Shown here piece by piece: positions 17,221-26,412 of a stretch of DNA of 64,000 nucleotides (positions are counted from its first letter, which is position 1; every line of letters begins with the position of its first letter). The stretch is from the NCBI RefSeq assembly GCF_009707365.1, contig NZ_CP046122.1, positions 3,844,001 to 3,908,000 on the forward strand. Direction: 5' to 3'. Position numbers and translations under genes: made by a program. The stretch is from Microlunatus sp. Gsoil 973 (GTDB taxonomy: Bacteria > Actinomycetota > Actinomycetes > Propionibacteriales > Propionibacteriaceae). A model generated the notes under the pieces. It was given only the letters and a program-made list of their open reading frames with translations. It did no database searches and was not told the DNA's origin.

Positions 17221-18405
17221 TCAGGATCCAGCCGGATCGACCCGCGGAGATTCGAACGCCCGACCCAACCGCTGTTCGACCCAGGACCAATCGATCCGCT
17301 CCTGTTCCAGACGGATCCGGTCGCCGAACGCGTCAGCCACGAGACTCAAGTAGAGATCGGCTTCGTTGGCTGTCAGCCGTGTCAATTGGGACGTCGCCGG
17401 TCGGTCCTCCACTACCCACCGATCTCTATGAGTGAGCAGCGTTTCACGGTCCATCAGAATTGATCGGGTCTGGGGCAGCCAGGCGCGCAGCCGGTCGAGG
17501 ATCGCAAACCCGTGAGTGTCAAGATCCCCCCAGTAGACGACATCGGCGTCGGTCAGCCAACTGAGCTTGCCGACCTGGTCCACGTCGAAACCTTTGCCCC
17601 AGATCACCACACCGTCGGCCGGCACGTCGACGCTCAAGTAGGTGATCTCGTTCTCGATCACGAGCGCCCGCGTCGGACCGAGATCAAGATCGGCCAGCTG
17701 ATCTGCTCGCACGCCAAGCTCGGTTAGCGGTGCGGGCAGCCCGAGCGAGGAGGCGAACCGTAGCCGTACGAATTCGGGCTTCGCCCGTAATCCCAATCCA
17801 ACAAGGAACCCAGTAGAGGTTCTGGAGACGCCGAGCAGGTCAGCCAGCACCGCGCGATGCCGCTCCGCGAACTTCGTATCCACTCCGGGCGCGGCAATCT
17901 CCCGCAGATACCGATCGCTGGATCGATGCGCGTCGAGCCAGTCGAAGGCAGCCAATAGCCGCGGCAGCTCCTCAGACAATTCCAGCGCCCGTAGCGGATG
18001 CTGGACTACCCAGTCGCGGACCGCTTCATGGTCATCAACTAACGCCAAGATCGCGCCGAATCGGCGCACTGCCCCGGTCACGCCCAGCAGCGCCCACGCC
18101 TGAGAGTAGGAGGAGATCACTGCGCGCGACGGCACCCGGTTGCGACCGATGCGCCTGCCGCCGATCATTGCCCACTCCAGGTCGTAGCGGGAGTTGTCTC
18201 GGCGTCCGGTGTCTAGGCGCCGAGCCCAGTCCCGGGCCGCACCAAGATCATCGCCGATCTCCGAAGCGGACGGGCCGCGCAGTCGGATCTGGATCGTCGG
18301 AAACTCCGCACCGGTGGCGTACGACCTCAGCAGCGCGCCGTCGTCCCAGCGCCGCCGGACCCGAGCAGCGATGTCGTCCGGCTCAGTCCAATGACCTGAA
18401 GTCAC
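17221..18405 (-). CDS. jetD: Wadjet JetD, toprim-type nuclease subunit (DUF3322/DUF2220)
   Basis: The 394-residue product has the N-terminal DUF3322-like arm (WTEPDDIAARVRRRWDDGAL to SRAVISSYSQAWALL) and the C-terminal DUF2220/toprim nuclease. Catalytic acidic residues are visible in RALVIENEITYLSV (Glu) and VVYWGDLDTHGFAILDRLR (DxD). In the known system JetD cuts plasmid DNA after loop extrusion by the JetABC complex. The GTG start at 18405-18403 overlaps the jetC stop (GTGA); the frame is open upstream but antisense to jetC frames. It is the last gene of the jetABCD operon. Confidence 0.93.
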   Translation of the reverse strand: MTSGHWTEPDDIAARVRRRWDDGALLRSYATGAEFPTIQIRLRGPSASEIGDDLGAARDWARRLDTGRRDNSRYDLEWAMIGGRRIGRNRVPSRAVISSYSQAWALLGVTGAVRRFGAILALVDDHEAVRDWVVQHPLRALELSEELPRLLAAFDWLDAHRSSDRYLREIAAPGVDTKFAERHRAVLADLLGVSRTSTGFLVGLGLRAKPEFVRLRFASSLGLPAPLTELGVRADQLADLDLGPTRALVIENEITYLSVDVPADGVVIWGKGFDVDQVGKLSWLTDADVVYWGDLDTHGFAILDRLRAWLPQTRSILMDRETLLTHRDRWVVEDRPATSQLTRLTANEADLYLSLVADAFGDRIRLEQERIDWSWVEQRLGRAFESPRVDPAGS

Positions 18406-21400
18406 GACCGATACCTGTCTCGTTGCTCGCGATACTCCTCGATGGTCATGGTCTGCAGGCGTGAATACGACCCGGTTGGATTGTCGACGAAGCCGATCGC
18501 CTTCACATACGGCTCGATCACGTGCACCTTCTGCAACGGCGTCACGATCAACAGTTGCAGCCCAAGCTTGGCAAACAGCTCCAGCGCGTAGCGGGTGGAC
18601 ACGTCTGAGCCGCGGCCGAACGCCTCGTCGATCACCGCGAACCGGAAGTCCTTCGACTTCTCCACTCCCCACTCCAGCCCGAACTGGTAGGCCAACGATG
18701 CGGCCAAGATCGTGTAGGCGAGCTTCTCCTTCTGGCCGCCGGACTTGCCGTCGGAGTCGCTGTAGTGCTCCCACTCCTCGTCGGTCACAAGATCACGTTC
18801 GGAGGCTGAGAACACGAACCAGTTCCTGACGTCGGTGACCCGCCGCGCCCAGGCCTTGTCGGAATCTGCATAGCCTTCACGGCCGCGGAACCGGTCGATG
18901 ATCCGTTTGACGTCGGAGAACCGCTGCTCGGAATAATGATCATCATCGCTGGACAGTGTGTCGTCGGTCGCGCTGCGCAGGTCGGTCCGGAAGGCGGAGA
19001 CGTCGGTATTGGTGGTCGGCTGCTTCTCCAGCTTGATGTAGCGACCGGTGTTATACGGGATCGCGCCGAGCGCCTCGTTGATCTTGCCGACCCGGTCGTC
19101 GATCTCCTCGGCCTGTCGGCGCAGCCAGTTGTTGAATTGCGCCAGCTCCCGGATCGTGTTGGTGTTGAGCTGCCGCTTGAACTCTTCCTCGAAACGCGGC
19201 AGATCGTCATCAGCGACCCGGTGGTGGAAGGTCAGGAAGTCGCCGCGGGACTCGACGGTGGCGTCCATGTCGCTACGCAACTCGGGCCACCGGCGCAGCA
19301 CCTCGTTCATATAGCCGGCGAGACTCTGCCCGAGCCCGCCGAGCTCCTTGGTCAGCCGCTCGATTCGTCCGTACAGTTCCTCGGTCAGCCGCTGCCCCGC
19401 AGCGGAGCACTGGGCGGAACGGCTCGGCATCGCGTCGTGGAGCCGGGCGTCAAGTTCCGGGTACGCCATCCGTGCGGCTCCCAGCTCCGCAGCCGGTCGA
19501 CTGCCGACAAGGGCATCGTCCAAGCGCTTGTCCGTGGTTGCCTGCTCGATGCGCTCAGTGATCCGGGCGAGCCGCCCGGTCAGGTCGGCGACCACGGCAT
19601 TGACCTCGGCGGCACGTTGCTCATTGCGTTCCAATGCCTGGTTGATGTCAGCCAGCCGGGACTCGCCCGCAAGCCGCCTCGCCCGCTCCGCGTCGGCTTC
19701 CTCGGCACGGCTTTCGGCCTCGGCCACATCAAGGTCCGACCAGACGGTGTAGCCGCTCAGCCGACCGAGGGCGTCCAGTCGTCGTTGCAATTCGTCGCGG
19801 GTGGCGCCGACTGCCGCGATGTCCCGGTCGGCCGCGTGTAGGGCCGTCTGCAGTTCACCGAACTCATCGCGTAGTGCCGCGATTTTGCGTTCGTTCGCCC
19901 ACCCGAGGACCCAGCGGCGGGGATCGTCCACCCGATGCCGGTCATCCTTCTCGTGCCGCTCCCCGGATCGGACCTGGCCCTCAAGCGTGACGGCTCGCCG
20001 AGCCGTGCGGAATTCCTCCAGGCTTTCTGCGCAGAGGAAGTCGGCGCGCCTGACGAGCTCGTCGGCGAGATAATCGGCGAACGGACCATCCTTGATCTCC
20101 ACACAGTGGGCCAGCAGCAGTCCCTCGCCAGGCTGGCGCTGCAGCCGTACGCGCCGGGCTGCTACCCGCTCGTACACCAGTCGCGCTCCGACCGGCCGAC
20201 CGTCCCGGTCGCGGAAGGTCAACCGGCGCCCGTTGACCCAGCCCGCGACGGCGTCGTAATGCTCCTGCGGCACCAACAGCGAGACCGCGAAACCGCGCAG
20301 CACGCGTTCGGCAGCTCCGCGCCATCCGGCATGCTCCTCGGCGACGTCCAACAGCTCACCGGCGTACGGCAGCTGTTCGGGCGTCAATCCGAGATCTGTG
20401 CAGAGTTGGGCCCGCAGATCCACCTGCTCGACCGGAAGGTTGCTGGTGCGCTGTTCGAGACTGGCGATCTCATCGGCGATCCGTTCCGAGGCTGCTTGCA
20501 ACTCTCGAGCCCGGCCCATCAGAGCGGCGAACTGGACGTCCGCATCCCGCCGTGCAGCAACAGCCACAGCGCGCTCCGCGGTCACCCCGGAAATGGTCCT
20601 CGCGAAAGCGGCCGCGTCGGCCGCCGGATCCAAACCGGCTTCGGCCATCGCCCGGTCGAACCCGTCTCGGCGAACACGGCGAGCCTCCGCCTCGGCGCGC
20701 GCCTGGCCGGCGAGGCGTTCCAGTTCCCCGATCCTGTCGCCACCCGCCCCGGCGCGCTCTTCGATCAGTGCATCGCGCTCGGCTTGCAGAGTCTCCAGCC
20801 CACTTCTGGCTGTGTCCTGTTCCTGGCGCAAGCGGTGCTCTTCGGTGCCATAAAGGTCGAGCTCCTCGCCCAGCAGCCGAGAGCGCAGCTCAGCGACATA
20901 CAGTCGCACAGCATCGCGCTGCTTCTCCAGCCCCGCACGGTCGGCCAGGGCCCGGTCGTATTTCTGCGAGGTCGCCACGATCGGGTCGAGCGCTTCCAGT
21001 TGTTCGCGCGCCCGGGTGACCGCATCGTGAGCCTTGGTCAGATCCTCGAAGTGACCGATGATGTCCCGGACACGCTGCCCGGAATCCGATGCCTCCAGCA
21101 TGTGGTCGCGGACGAACTCGTTGAGGTTGCCGACCGACTTCATCGAGACTGTCTGGTGGAAGAGCTCCAGCGCCTGCTCGGACTTGATCCCGAGCAACCG
21201 GCGCAGCGAGGTGCCGTATTTCGGGAAATCGTCGAAGATCTCCGCACCGCCGGCTCGGAGTCGCCGGCGCAGATCCCGCAGGTCGCTGCCGAAATCGGCG
21301 AAGTCGTCCGCGACCGTTAACTGCTTGGTCGCTGTGACGAAGAACCGATACGGCTGGCCGGTCCGCTCTCGCTGTTGGAAAACTTGCGCCAGCGTGATCG

Positions 21401-21800
21401 TCTGATCGAAGCCGTCGTTACCGAACACTCCGAGGATGACCGAGTACGACTTGGGGCCCTCGCGGAGACCGATCGCCCGGGTGTGCCCCGAGGTTTCAAC
21501 TCGCTCGGACTTGTAGTGGCCTTCGACGTAGGAACGCAAAGTCCGCTCCTTCGCGTCAGCGCCTGCGGCCTTGTTGTAGGAAATCCGGTTCGCCGGCATC
21601 AGCAACGTGGTCAGTGCGTCCACCAGCGTCGACTTGCCAGATCCGATGTCACCGGTCAGCAGCGAGGTGTTTCCGCCCAGCGTCATCGACCAGATCCGTT
21701 GGTCGAAGGTGCCCCAATTGAGCATCTCGAGGTGCTGCAGCCTGTAGCCGGCCTTCGGCGTGGGGCCGAGCTCGAGAGTCGAGAAGAGCGCCTCACTCAT
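18402..21800 (-). CDS. jetC: Wadjet JetC, SMC/MukB-like ATPase
   Basis: A 1132-residue SMC-like protein. Walker A is LLTGDIGSGKSTLVDALTTL (residues about 47-66). Long alternating helical segments follow (residues about 250-900) and would form the coiled-coil arm. The C-terminal half of the ATPase has the signature SGGQKEKLAYT, Walker B FAVIDEAFGRGSD, and the switch region LLIVTPLQKVHVIEPYV. Two JetC protomers power extrusion of DNA loops. It overlaps jetB by 8 bp and jetD by 4 bp. Length and motif set agree with an intact, active protein. Confidence 0.95.
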   Translation of the reverse strand: MSEALFSTLELGPTPKAGYRLQHLEMLNWGTFDQRIWSMTLGGNTSLLTGDIGSGKSTLVDALTTLLMPANRISYNKAAGADAKERTLRSYVEGHYKSERVETSGHTRAIGLREGPKSYSVILGVFGNDGFDQTITLAQVFQQRERTGQPYRFFVTATKQLTVADDFADFGSDLRDLRRRLRAGGAEIFDDFPKYGTSLRRLLGIKSEQALELFHQTVSMKSVGNLNEFVRDHMLEASDSGQRVRDIIGHFEDLTKAHDAVTRAREQLEALDPIVATSQKYDRALADRAGLEKQRDAVRLYVAELRSRLLGEELDLYGTEEHRLRQEQDTARSGLETLQAERDALIEERAGAGGDRIGELERLAGQARAEAEARRVRRDGFDRAMAEAGLDPAADAAAFARTISGVTAERAVAVAARRDADVQFAALMGRARELQAASERIADEIASLEQRTSNLPVEQVDLRAQLCTDLGLTPEQLPYAGELLDVAEEHAGWRGAAERVLRGFAVSLLVPQEHYDAVAGWVNGRRLTFRDRDGRPVGARLVYERVAARRVRLQRQPGEGLLLAHCVEIKDGPFADYLADELVRRADFLCAESLEEFRTARRAVTLEGQVRSGERHEKDDRHRVDDPRRWVLGWANERKIAALRDEFGELQTALHAADRDIAAVGATRDELQRRLDALGRLSGYTVWSDLDVAEAESRAEEADAERARRLAGESRLADINQALERNEQRAAEVNAVVADLTGRLARITERIEQATTDKRLDDALVGSRPAAELGAARMAYPELDARLHDAMPSRSAQCSAAGQRLTEELYGRIERLTKELGGLGQSLAGYMNEVLRRWPELRSDMDATVESRGDFLTFHHRVADDDLPRFEEEFKRQLNTNTIRELAQFNNWLRRQAEEIDDRVGKINEALGAIPYNTGRYIKLEKQPTTNTDVSAFRTDLRSATDDTLSSDDDHYSEQRFSDVKRIIDRFRGREGYADSDKAWARRVTDVRNWFVFSASERDLVTDEEWEHYSDSDGKSGGQKEKLAYTILAASLAYQFGLEWGVEKSKDFRFAVIDEAFGRGSDVSTRYALELFAKLGLQLLIVTPLQKVHVIEPYVKAIGFVDNPTGSYSRLQTMTIEEYREQRDRYRS

Positions 21801-22371
21801 CGTCGCCCCGCTGACCTGCGTACTCGCGGAGTTTGGCGGCGAAGTCGGACAGCGTTTCGGCGTCGACGTAGGCCTTCAGGATTCGTCGCACCTCCCAATG
21901 ATCGGGTTGCTGTCGCAGCGCTCGCAGGAAACCGAGCTCGACCGCCTTGGAAATCGTTCGCTCCACCTGGTCGACGACCCGGGCATCGTTACTGGTCTCG
22001 GCCTGGAACACCCGGAGCATCTCGACGATTTGGTCCCGGTCGAGCACGAGCCTCCCCTCGCCGCCCGAGGTCTCGAATTCGACCAACCGTTTGCGGAGCA
22101 GCACCAACAAAAGACTGACGTTGTAGCTAAGGCTCCGCCGCCTGATAAGCCGCGGAAGTTGATCATCACCCTGCTCGGTGGCTTTCGACCGCAGGTAGGC
22201 ATACCCTTCTGTGTCGTCAACGACGACGTCCAGTCCGATCGTCCCGAAATGGTCCCGTACGCCGGCCGCAGATCGCTCGAGCGTGAGCCAGGTCTCCTCG
22301 TCGGACTCCTTGTAGACGACACCCTGCATCAGCCTGATGATGGCGCTACCGGTTGCGAGTTGGTCAGTCAT
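21793..22371 (-). CDS. jetB: Wadjet JetB (DUF4194), MukE-like subunit
   Basis: A 192-residue protein with MukE-like winged-helix segments: LATGSAIIRLMQGVVY at the N-terminus, YAYLRSKATEQG, the RLIRRRSLSYNVSLLLVLLR helix, and a C-terminal ARVVDQVERTISKAVELGFL region with RRILKAYVDAETLSDF. It bridges the kleisin JetA and the JetC heads in the known complex. Its ATG overlaps the jetA stop (ATGA) and its stop overlaps the jetC start, so all subunits are translated in step. Confidence 0.92.
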   Translation of the reverse strand: MTDQLATGSAIIRLMQGVVYKESDEETWLTLERSAAGVRDHFGTIGLDVVVDDTEGYAYLRSKATEQGDDQLPRLIRRRSLSYNVSLLLVLLRKRLVEFETSGGEGRLVLDRDQIVEMLRVFQAETSNDARVVDQVERTISKAVELGFLRALRQQPDHWEVRRILKAYVDAETLSDFAAKLREYAGQRGDDE

Positions 22372-23813
22372 CTGCGGGTCACCGTTGCCTTCGGCAACCG
22401 GGCTCGTATGGTCGATCCCGGATTAGCCGGGTCGGAGTAGTCAAGGATGGTGTCATCGGTCTCGTCTAGCTCAATCTGTATGTCGTCGTCCTGGAGAGCC
22501 AGGTATCCGATGATCTCGGCCGCGCCCTGCTCGATCGGATACAGCTCCACGATGTCTCCCAACAGCGCTGACGATCGCTGCGGCAGCACGGACCGGATGT
22601 TTCCGGCAAGCCGGGCCTGATCGATGAACACCTGGGCGAACAGCACGACTGATCCGATCGCCTCAGCGGGCGTGTTGTCGATCACGCTGTCGACGTCGGC
22701 CGAGGCTGGCGGCGCGTAGAGCGGACGCTCGAACGGCAGCACGATGTCGATCTTGGGTTGATCAACCTGCAGACCGATGCCTGGCGGATCGTCTCGGAGC
22801 TCCAGGGCCGTGGTTTCGACCGCGCGGACCAGATCGAACACGCGGCGATTCTCGATCCAGACCTGATCGTCGAGGAACCGGCGCAATTGTTCGGAGATCT
22901 GCCGTACGGTCCGCTGCGCGCGCTCGGCGGCCTCGGACCAGTCGTGATGGACGTGGCGCAACCGGCCGTCGGCCTCCACAGCCGACAGCCCGGCAACCTT
23001 GCTCAGCAACGCCGACAACTCGTCTTGCCGAGCCTCGGACAACAGGAAGTCATAGAAGGCCTGGAAACTACGGCCCTGATCGGATCCGGCGATGTCGGAC
23101 CGGCTGCCGACCAGGTCAGCCAGCAACTCTCCTTTGGAGCCGTCCCATCCGGCAATCTTCTCTCGGGCCGACCGGTCGAGCCGGCGGAAGTTCTCCTCGA
23201 CCTCCCGAAAGTCGGAGAGTAAATCGCGCGCCGTTGCCGCGAACTGCTGATAGCGATCGCGGACGCCGGTCTCGTCAAGCATCCGGATGTCGCCGCCATC
23301 GACCGCGGCGATCTGGGCATCGATTTCGTCTCGTTGTCGACGCAGTTCGGCGATCCGCACGTCAGGGTTCGGCTCCACTCCGTGCACGATCTGGCGCAAC
23401 AGGTCGACCACGGTATGCAGTCGAGACTCCGTGCCGACGAAGGCGCGCCCCTTGAGAGACTCGACCCAGGCGTACGCCCGCTCGAATGCCGGCGTCACCT
23501 CGTAGTGGACCTCTTCGTCTCCCGCCGGATAGAAGCGCCGGAGAAAGCCGGCCTCGGTCGCCGACCAGTCCTCCAGATACTCGCGCGGCTCCCTCGGAAA
23601 GCGGGGTTCGTCGCTACCGGTGCTGATCTTGCTGTTCAGCCCAAACACATGATCATCAAGCGCCGCTGCGACCTCGCTCGCCGCCGTGGCTCCACGGTTG
23701 CTGTCCACGAAGAAGCTGCCCAGGAACGACAGAATCAGCGATGCGTTGCCAGCACGCAGCAGCCGCCACGCAGGATGCCGCTCACGCAACGCATCGATCG
23801 CGTCGTAGTCCAT
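22368..23813 (-). CDS. jetA: Wadjet JetA (DUF3375), MukF/kleisin-like subunit
   Basis: A 481-residue protein starting MDYDAIDALRERHPAWRLLR. Visible DUF3375 features are the N-terminal winged helix (LILSFLGSFFVDSNRG), EDWSATEAGFLRRFY, YAWVESLKGRAFVGTESRLH, a central coiled coil (IAELRRQRDEIDAQIAAVDGG) and a C-terminal acidic region. It acts as the kleisin joining the JetC heads. It is first in the operon; GAAGGAG sits a few bases upstream of the ATG. The jetA-jetB-jetC-jetD order with stop-start overlaps is the canonical type I Wadjet arrangement. Confidence 0.93.
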   Translation of the reverse strand: MDYDAIDALRERHPAWRLLRAGNASLILSFLGSFFVDSNRGATAASEVAAALDDHVFGLNSKISTGSDEPRFPREPREYLEDWSATEAGFLRRFYPAGDEEVHYEVTPAFERAYAWVESLKGRAFVGTESRLHTVVDLLRQIVHGVEPNPDVRIAELRRQRDEIDAQIAAVDGGDIRMLDETGVRDRYQQFAATARDLLSDFREVEENFRRLDRSAREKIAGWDGSKGELLADLVGSRSDIAGSDQGRSFQAFYDFLLSEARQDELSALLSKVAGLSAVEADGRLRHVHHDWSEAAERAQRTVRQISEQLRRFLDDQVWIENRRVFDLVRAVETTALELRDDPPGIGLQVDQPKIDIVLPFERPLYAPPASADVDSVIDNTPAEAIGSVVLFAQVFIDQARLAGNIRSVLPQRSSALLGDIVELYPIEQGAAEIIGYLALQDDDIQIELDETDDTILDYSDPANPGSTIRARLPKATVTRR

Positions 23814-24548
23814 CTCACTCCTTCGGGAGGATGCGGGCCGAGCACAGTGGCTATGCTCAGAAGTTGCCGCCGTGCCGTTGATGCGACACTACCCAGGGGC
23901 GCCGACGGCTTCGACCTCGCGATTGCCGGCCCACCGATTCGCGCCCGGGCGATCGACTCGCCGCAGCGCGCGTCTCAGGGGATGCCCCCACTCATATTTG
24001 CATCCTGCCTCACCGCAGGCGGGCCCATGGCTGGATAGGCGAATCCCCGATGCTGCTGCAGGCCATCCGCTCCTGCGTCCCGGGGGCTGTCGATTTAACG
24101 ATGTAAGTGGCTCTACCGCCCTTGTTGGGCACGAAGGGTCACGATGATGTCCGACACACTGGTGGGTGTGAGCCCACCGTCACGATCGCCGGGTGAGCCA
24201 GCGGGCGGGCGTACCCATCGGAAACGCCAACCGTAGGCATTTTGAATCACACGGTCACCGTCACCGACGTCGACCGCCGTCCCGTGCAGTCCCTCCGGCC
24301 CGGACGGGACGGTCGCAGCTGGTGCAGTACGACAACACGATGACGGATGCGCCATCGTGCACAGTGGGCTCGGACCCCTCCGCGCCGGATCCTGTCACCA
24401 CCGGCGCGCCACAGCCCACCCCAAACACCAAGAGCACAATTGATCACCCGGAATGATCACTTCGACGAGGAACCTTTTCTGAACCGCTCCAACAATCGGA
24501 TGATGTCAGCACGCGAGACACATCCTGTGGTTGTGGGGAGGAGCTGTG
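23814..24548. other. 735-bp intergenic region, divergent promoters of jetABCD and the exported-protein pair
   Basis: No gene is supported here. The region must hold the promoter for jetA (minus) and for the GH114 gene (plus). Two TGATCAC copies at 24441-24447 and 24454-24460, 13 bp apart, sit about 90 bp before the GH114 start and could be a regulator site. Short open frames lack family-like sequence. Confidence 0.45.
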
Positions 24549-26333
24549 ATGAGGTTCCGGCGAACCATTGCCTTGGCAGCAGCAGCGGCGTTGGCACTCA
24601 CCTTGGCCACAGCGACCGCGTCTGCCGTACGGCCGCATGAGCCCGTCGACTCGACGGAGGCGCTGAAGCAGCAGATCAATGAGCTCTACGCGAGCGGGCC
24701 GGGTCTGCTCGGGCGCACCCACAAGATGCAGGCGTTCATCATGGAGCTCGCACAGCACGCGAAGATGCGCGACCCCGACTTCAAGATCATCCCTCAGGAC
24801 GCCGCCCAGCTCGCCTTCGTCGACGGCGACGTCAACAAGGGAGAGCTTGATGGGCTCGTCTCCCTTGTCGACGGCTGGGGCAAGGAAGACCTGGTCATGG
24901 ACGGGGACGGGACGACACCGACCACGGAGCAGATGGCCTACATAAAGCTGGCCCAGGACGGCCTGATGGTCACCGAGACCTCGACCGTCGACTCCATGGC
25001 CGAGCTCGAGGCGTACGACGCCCGGGCGCGGAACTGGGGGATCATCCCGTATCCCCGCATCGGCGGGGATCTGGCTCAGCAGCTATATCCCGGCAAGCGC
25101 TGGGCGGAGAACGGCGACTACTTCTGGGTCGAGGACCCGACGGCGATCGGCCTGGCGGACAGGATCGACGGCACCAGGAACGTCGACGACCTGACCGAAG
25201 CTCAGAACTACCTCTACAACATCAACAGCCGCCCCTACGATGCCTGGGGCACCTGGGACTCGGAGGAGGCCGACTACACGGCAGGCGACGGCGACCGGAC
25301 GCGGATCACAGACTCCTACGGGAACGGCCTCCTCGTTCCGTCCGCGGGCGGGCCCTACCAGCCTGTCGGAGACGATCCCGCCGTTCAAGAAGCGATCACG
25401 ATCTACGGCGACGAGTGGGACTGGTGGTGGCGGGCCGCGGGCCTCGACGAAGATGCCGGTCGCGACACGTGGCTCAACGCGCTGCGCAACTCCGACTACG
25501 ACGTGATCTACATCGACTCGTTCTACAACCACCGTGCACTGCCCGCGAACCAGACGCCACTCACCCGAGCCGAGATCGAGAGCCTCAAGCACAAGCCCGA
25601 TGGCGGCCGACGCCAGGTCATCGCCTACCTCAGCGTCGGGTCGGCCGAACAGAACAGGTGGTACTGCCAGGACGACTGGGCGTGGATCGACCCGACCAAC
25701 CCCAACACCGAACGCAGCATGAGGTCCGGGAAGATCATCAACGGCGTCTACTCCCCTCCCGACGATGCACCGCCCTGGCTCGCTCTCGGATACGGCGGAA
25801 ACTATGCCGAAGAGGCCGTCGTGCAGTGGTGGAATCCCGAGTGGCGGGACATCATCATCAACGGAGGCAGCCCATACCGAAACGTCGCGACCGGCGACAA
25901 CACCTCTTCCATCGACCGCATCATCAACCAGGGATTCGACGGCGCATACCTGGACAATGTCGGCGTTTACAGCCGACAGGGTCGCAGCGGTGGCTGGAAC
26001 GAATTCGAGAGCTACTGGCTCGCCCACGGCGGCATGCCCGGCGAGGACTCCCCGTACATTCCCGTCGACGGCGTCACTCCCGGCAACGGACAGGCAGACC
26101 TCGACTTCGCCATCGACTCGGCTAGCGGACGGGGCTACTCCATGTACCTCAAGGTGGCCAAAGCATCAGGACCGTTCGGCGTCTACCGGATCGTCAACTT
26201 CAATTCCCGCGGCGCACACATCAAGGGGCTGGCCAACGGGACGGAATATCTCGCCTACGTGACGCACACCGTTGACGGGCAAACGTCGAGAACCGAGACG
26301 GTCAGCCTCACACCCAAGCGACCGCGGGCGTGA
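24549..26333 (+). CDS. secreted GH114-type endo-alpha-1,4-polygalactosaminidase with C-terminal module
   Basis: A 594-residue exported protein. The ATG at 24549 follows GGGGAGGAG, and the N-terminus MRFRRTIALAAAAALALTLA is a Sec signal with an AxA-type cleavage site near TASA. The GH114 (TM1410-like) barrel runs from about residue 310 to 500 and shows DYDVIYIDSFY, RQVIAYLSVGSAEQNRWY, VVQWWNPEWRDII and FDGAYLDNVGVY, the strand ends where the acidic active-site residues lie. Residues 512-594 form a module also found at the end of the next gene. The substrate would be galactosamine-rich exopolysaccharide. The N-terminal 280 residues are unassigned. Confidence 0.82.
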   Translation: MRFRRTIALAAAAALALTLATATASAVRPHEPVDSTEALKQQINELYASGPGLLGRTHKMQAFIMELAQHAKMRDPDFKIIPQDAAQLAFVDGDVNKGELDGLVSLVDGWGKEDLVMDGDGTTPTTEQMAYIKLAQDGLMVTETSTVDSMAELEAYDARARNWGIIPYPRIGGDLAQQLYPGKRWAENGDYFWVEDPTAIGLADRIDGTRNVDDLTEAQNYLYNINSRPYDAWGTWDSEEADYTAGDGDRTRITDSYGNGLLVPSAGGPYQPVGDDPAVQEAITIYGDEWDWWWRAAGLDEDAGRDTWLNALRNSDYDVIYIDSFYNHRALPANQTPLTRAEIESLKHKPDGGRRQVIAYLSVGSAEQNRWYCQDDWAWIDPTNPNTERSMRSGKIINGVYSPPDDAPPWLALGYGGNYAEEAVVQWWNPEWRDIIINGGSPYRNVATGDNTSSIDRIINQGFDGAYLDNVGVYSRQGRSGGWNEFESYWLAHGGMPGEDSPYIPVDGVTPGNGQADLDFAIDSASGRGYSMYLKVAKASGPFGVYRIVNFNSRGAHIKGLANGTEYLAYVTHTVDGQTSRTETVSLTPKRPRA

Positions 26334-26412
26334 CTCTGCCGGTCCTGAACCACGCGCCCGCCCCCCGCAGAACCTGACACTGCCCAACCGACGCGAGAAG
26401 CGAGAGAATCAC

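Noticed and set aside
19935-21320. Long plus-strand open frame opposite jetC
   Set aside because: Shadow of the coiled-coil region of jetC; no ribosome site and no domain motifs.
24113-24355. Minus-strand 80-codon frame in the spacer before the GH114 gene
   Set aside because: No ribosome site, no recognisable family, and it overlaps the expected promoter region of the exported-protein operon.
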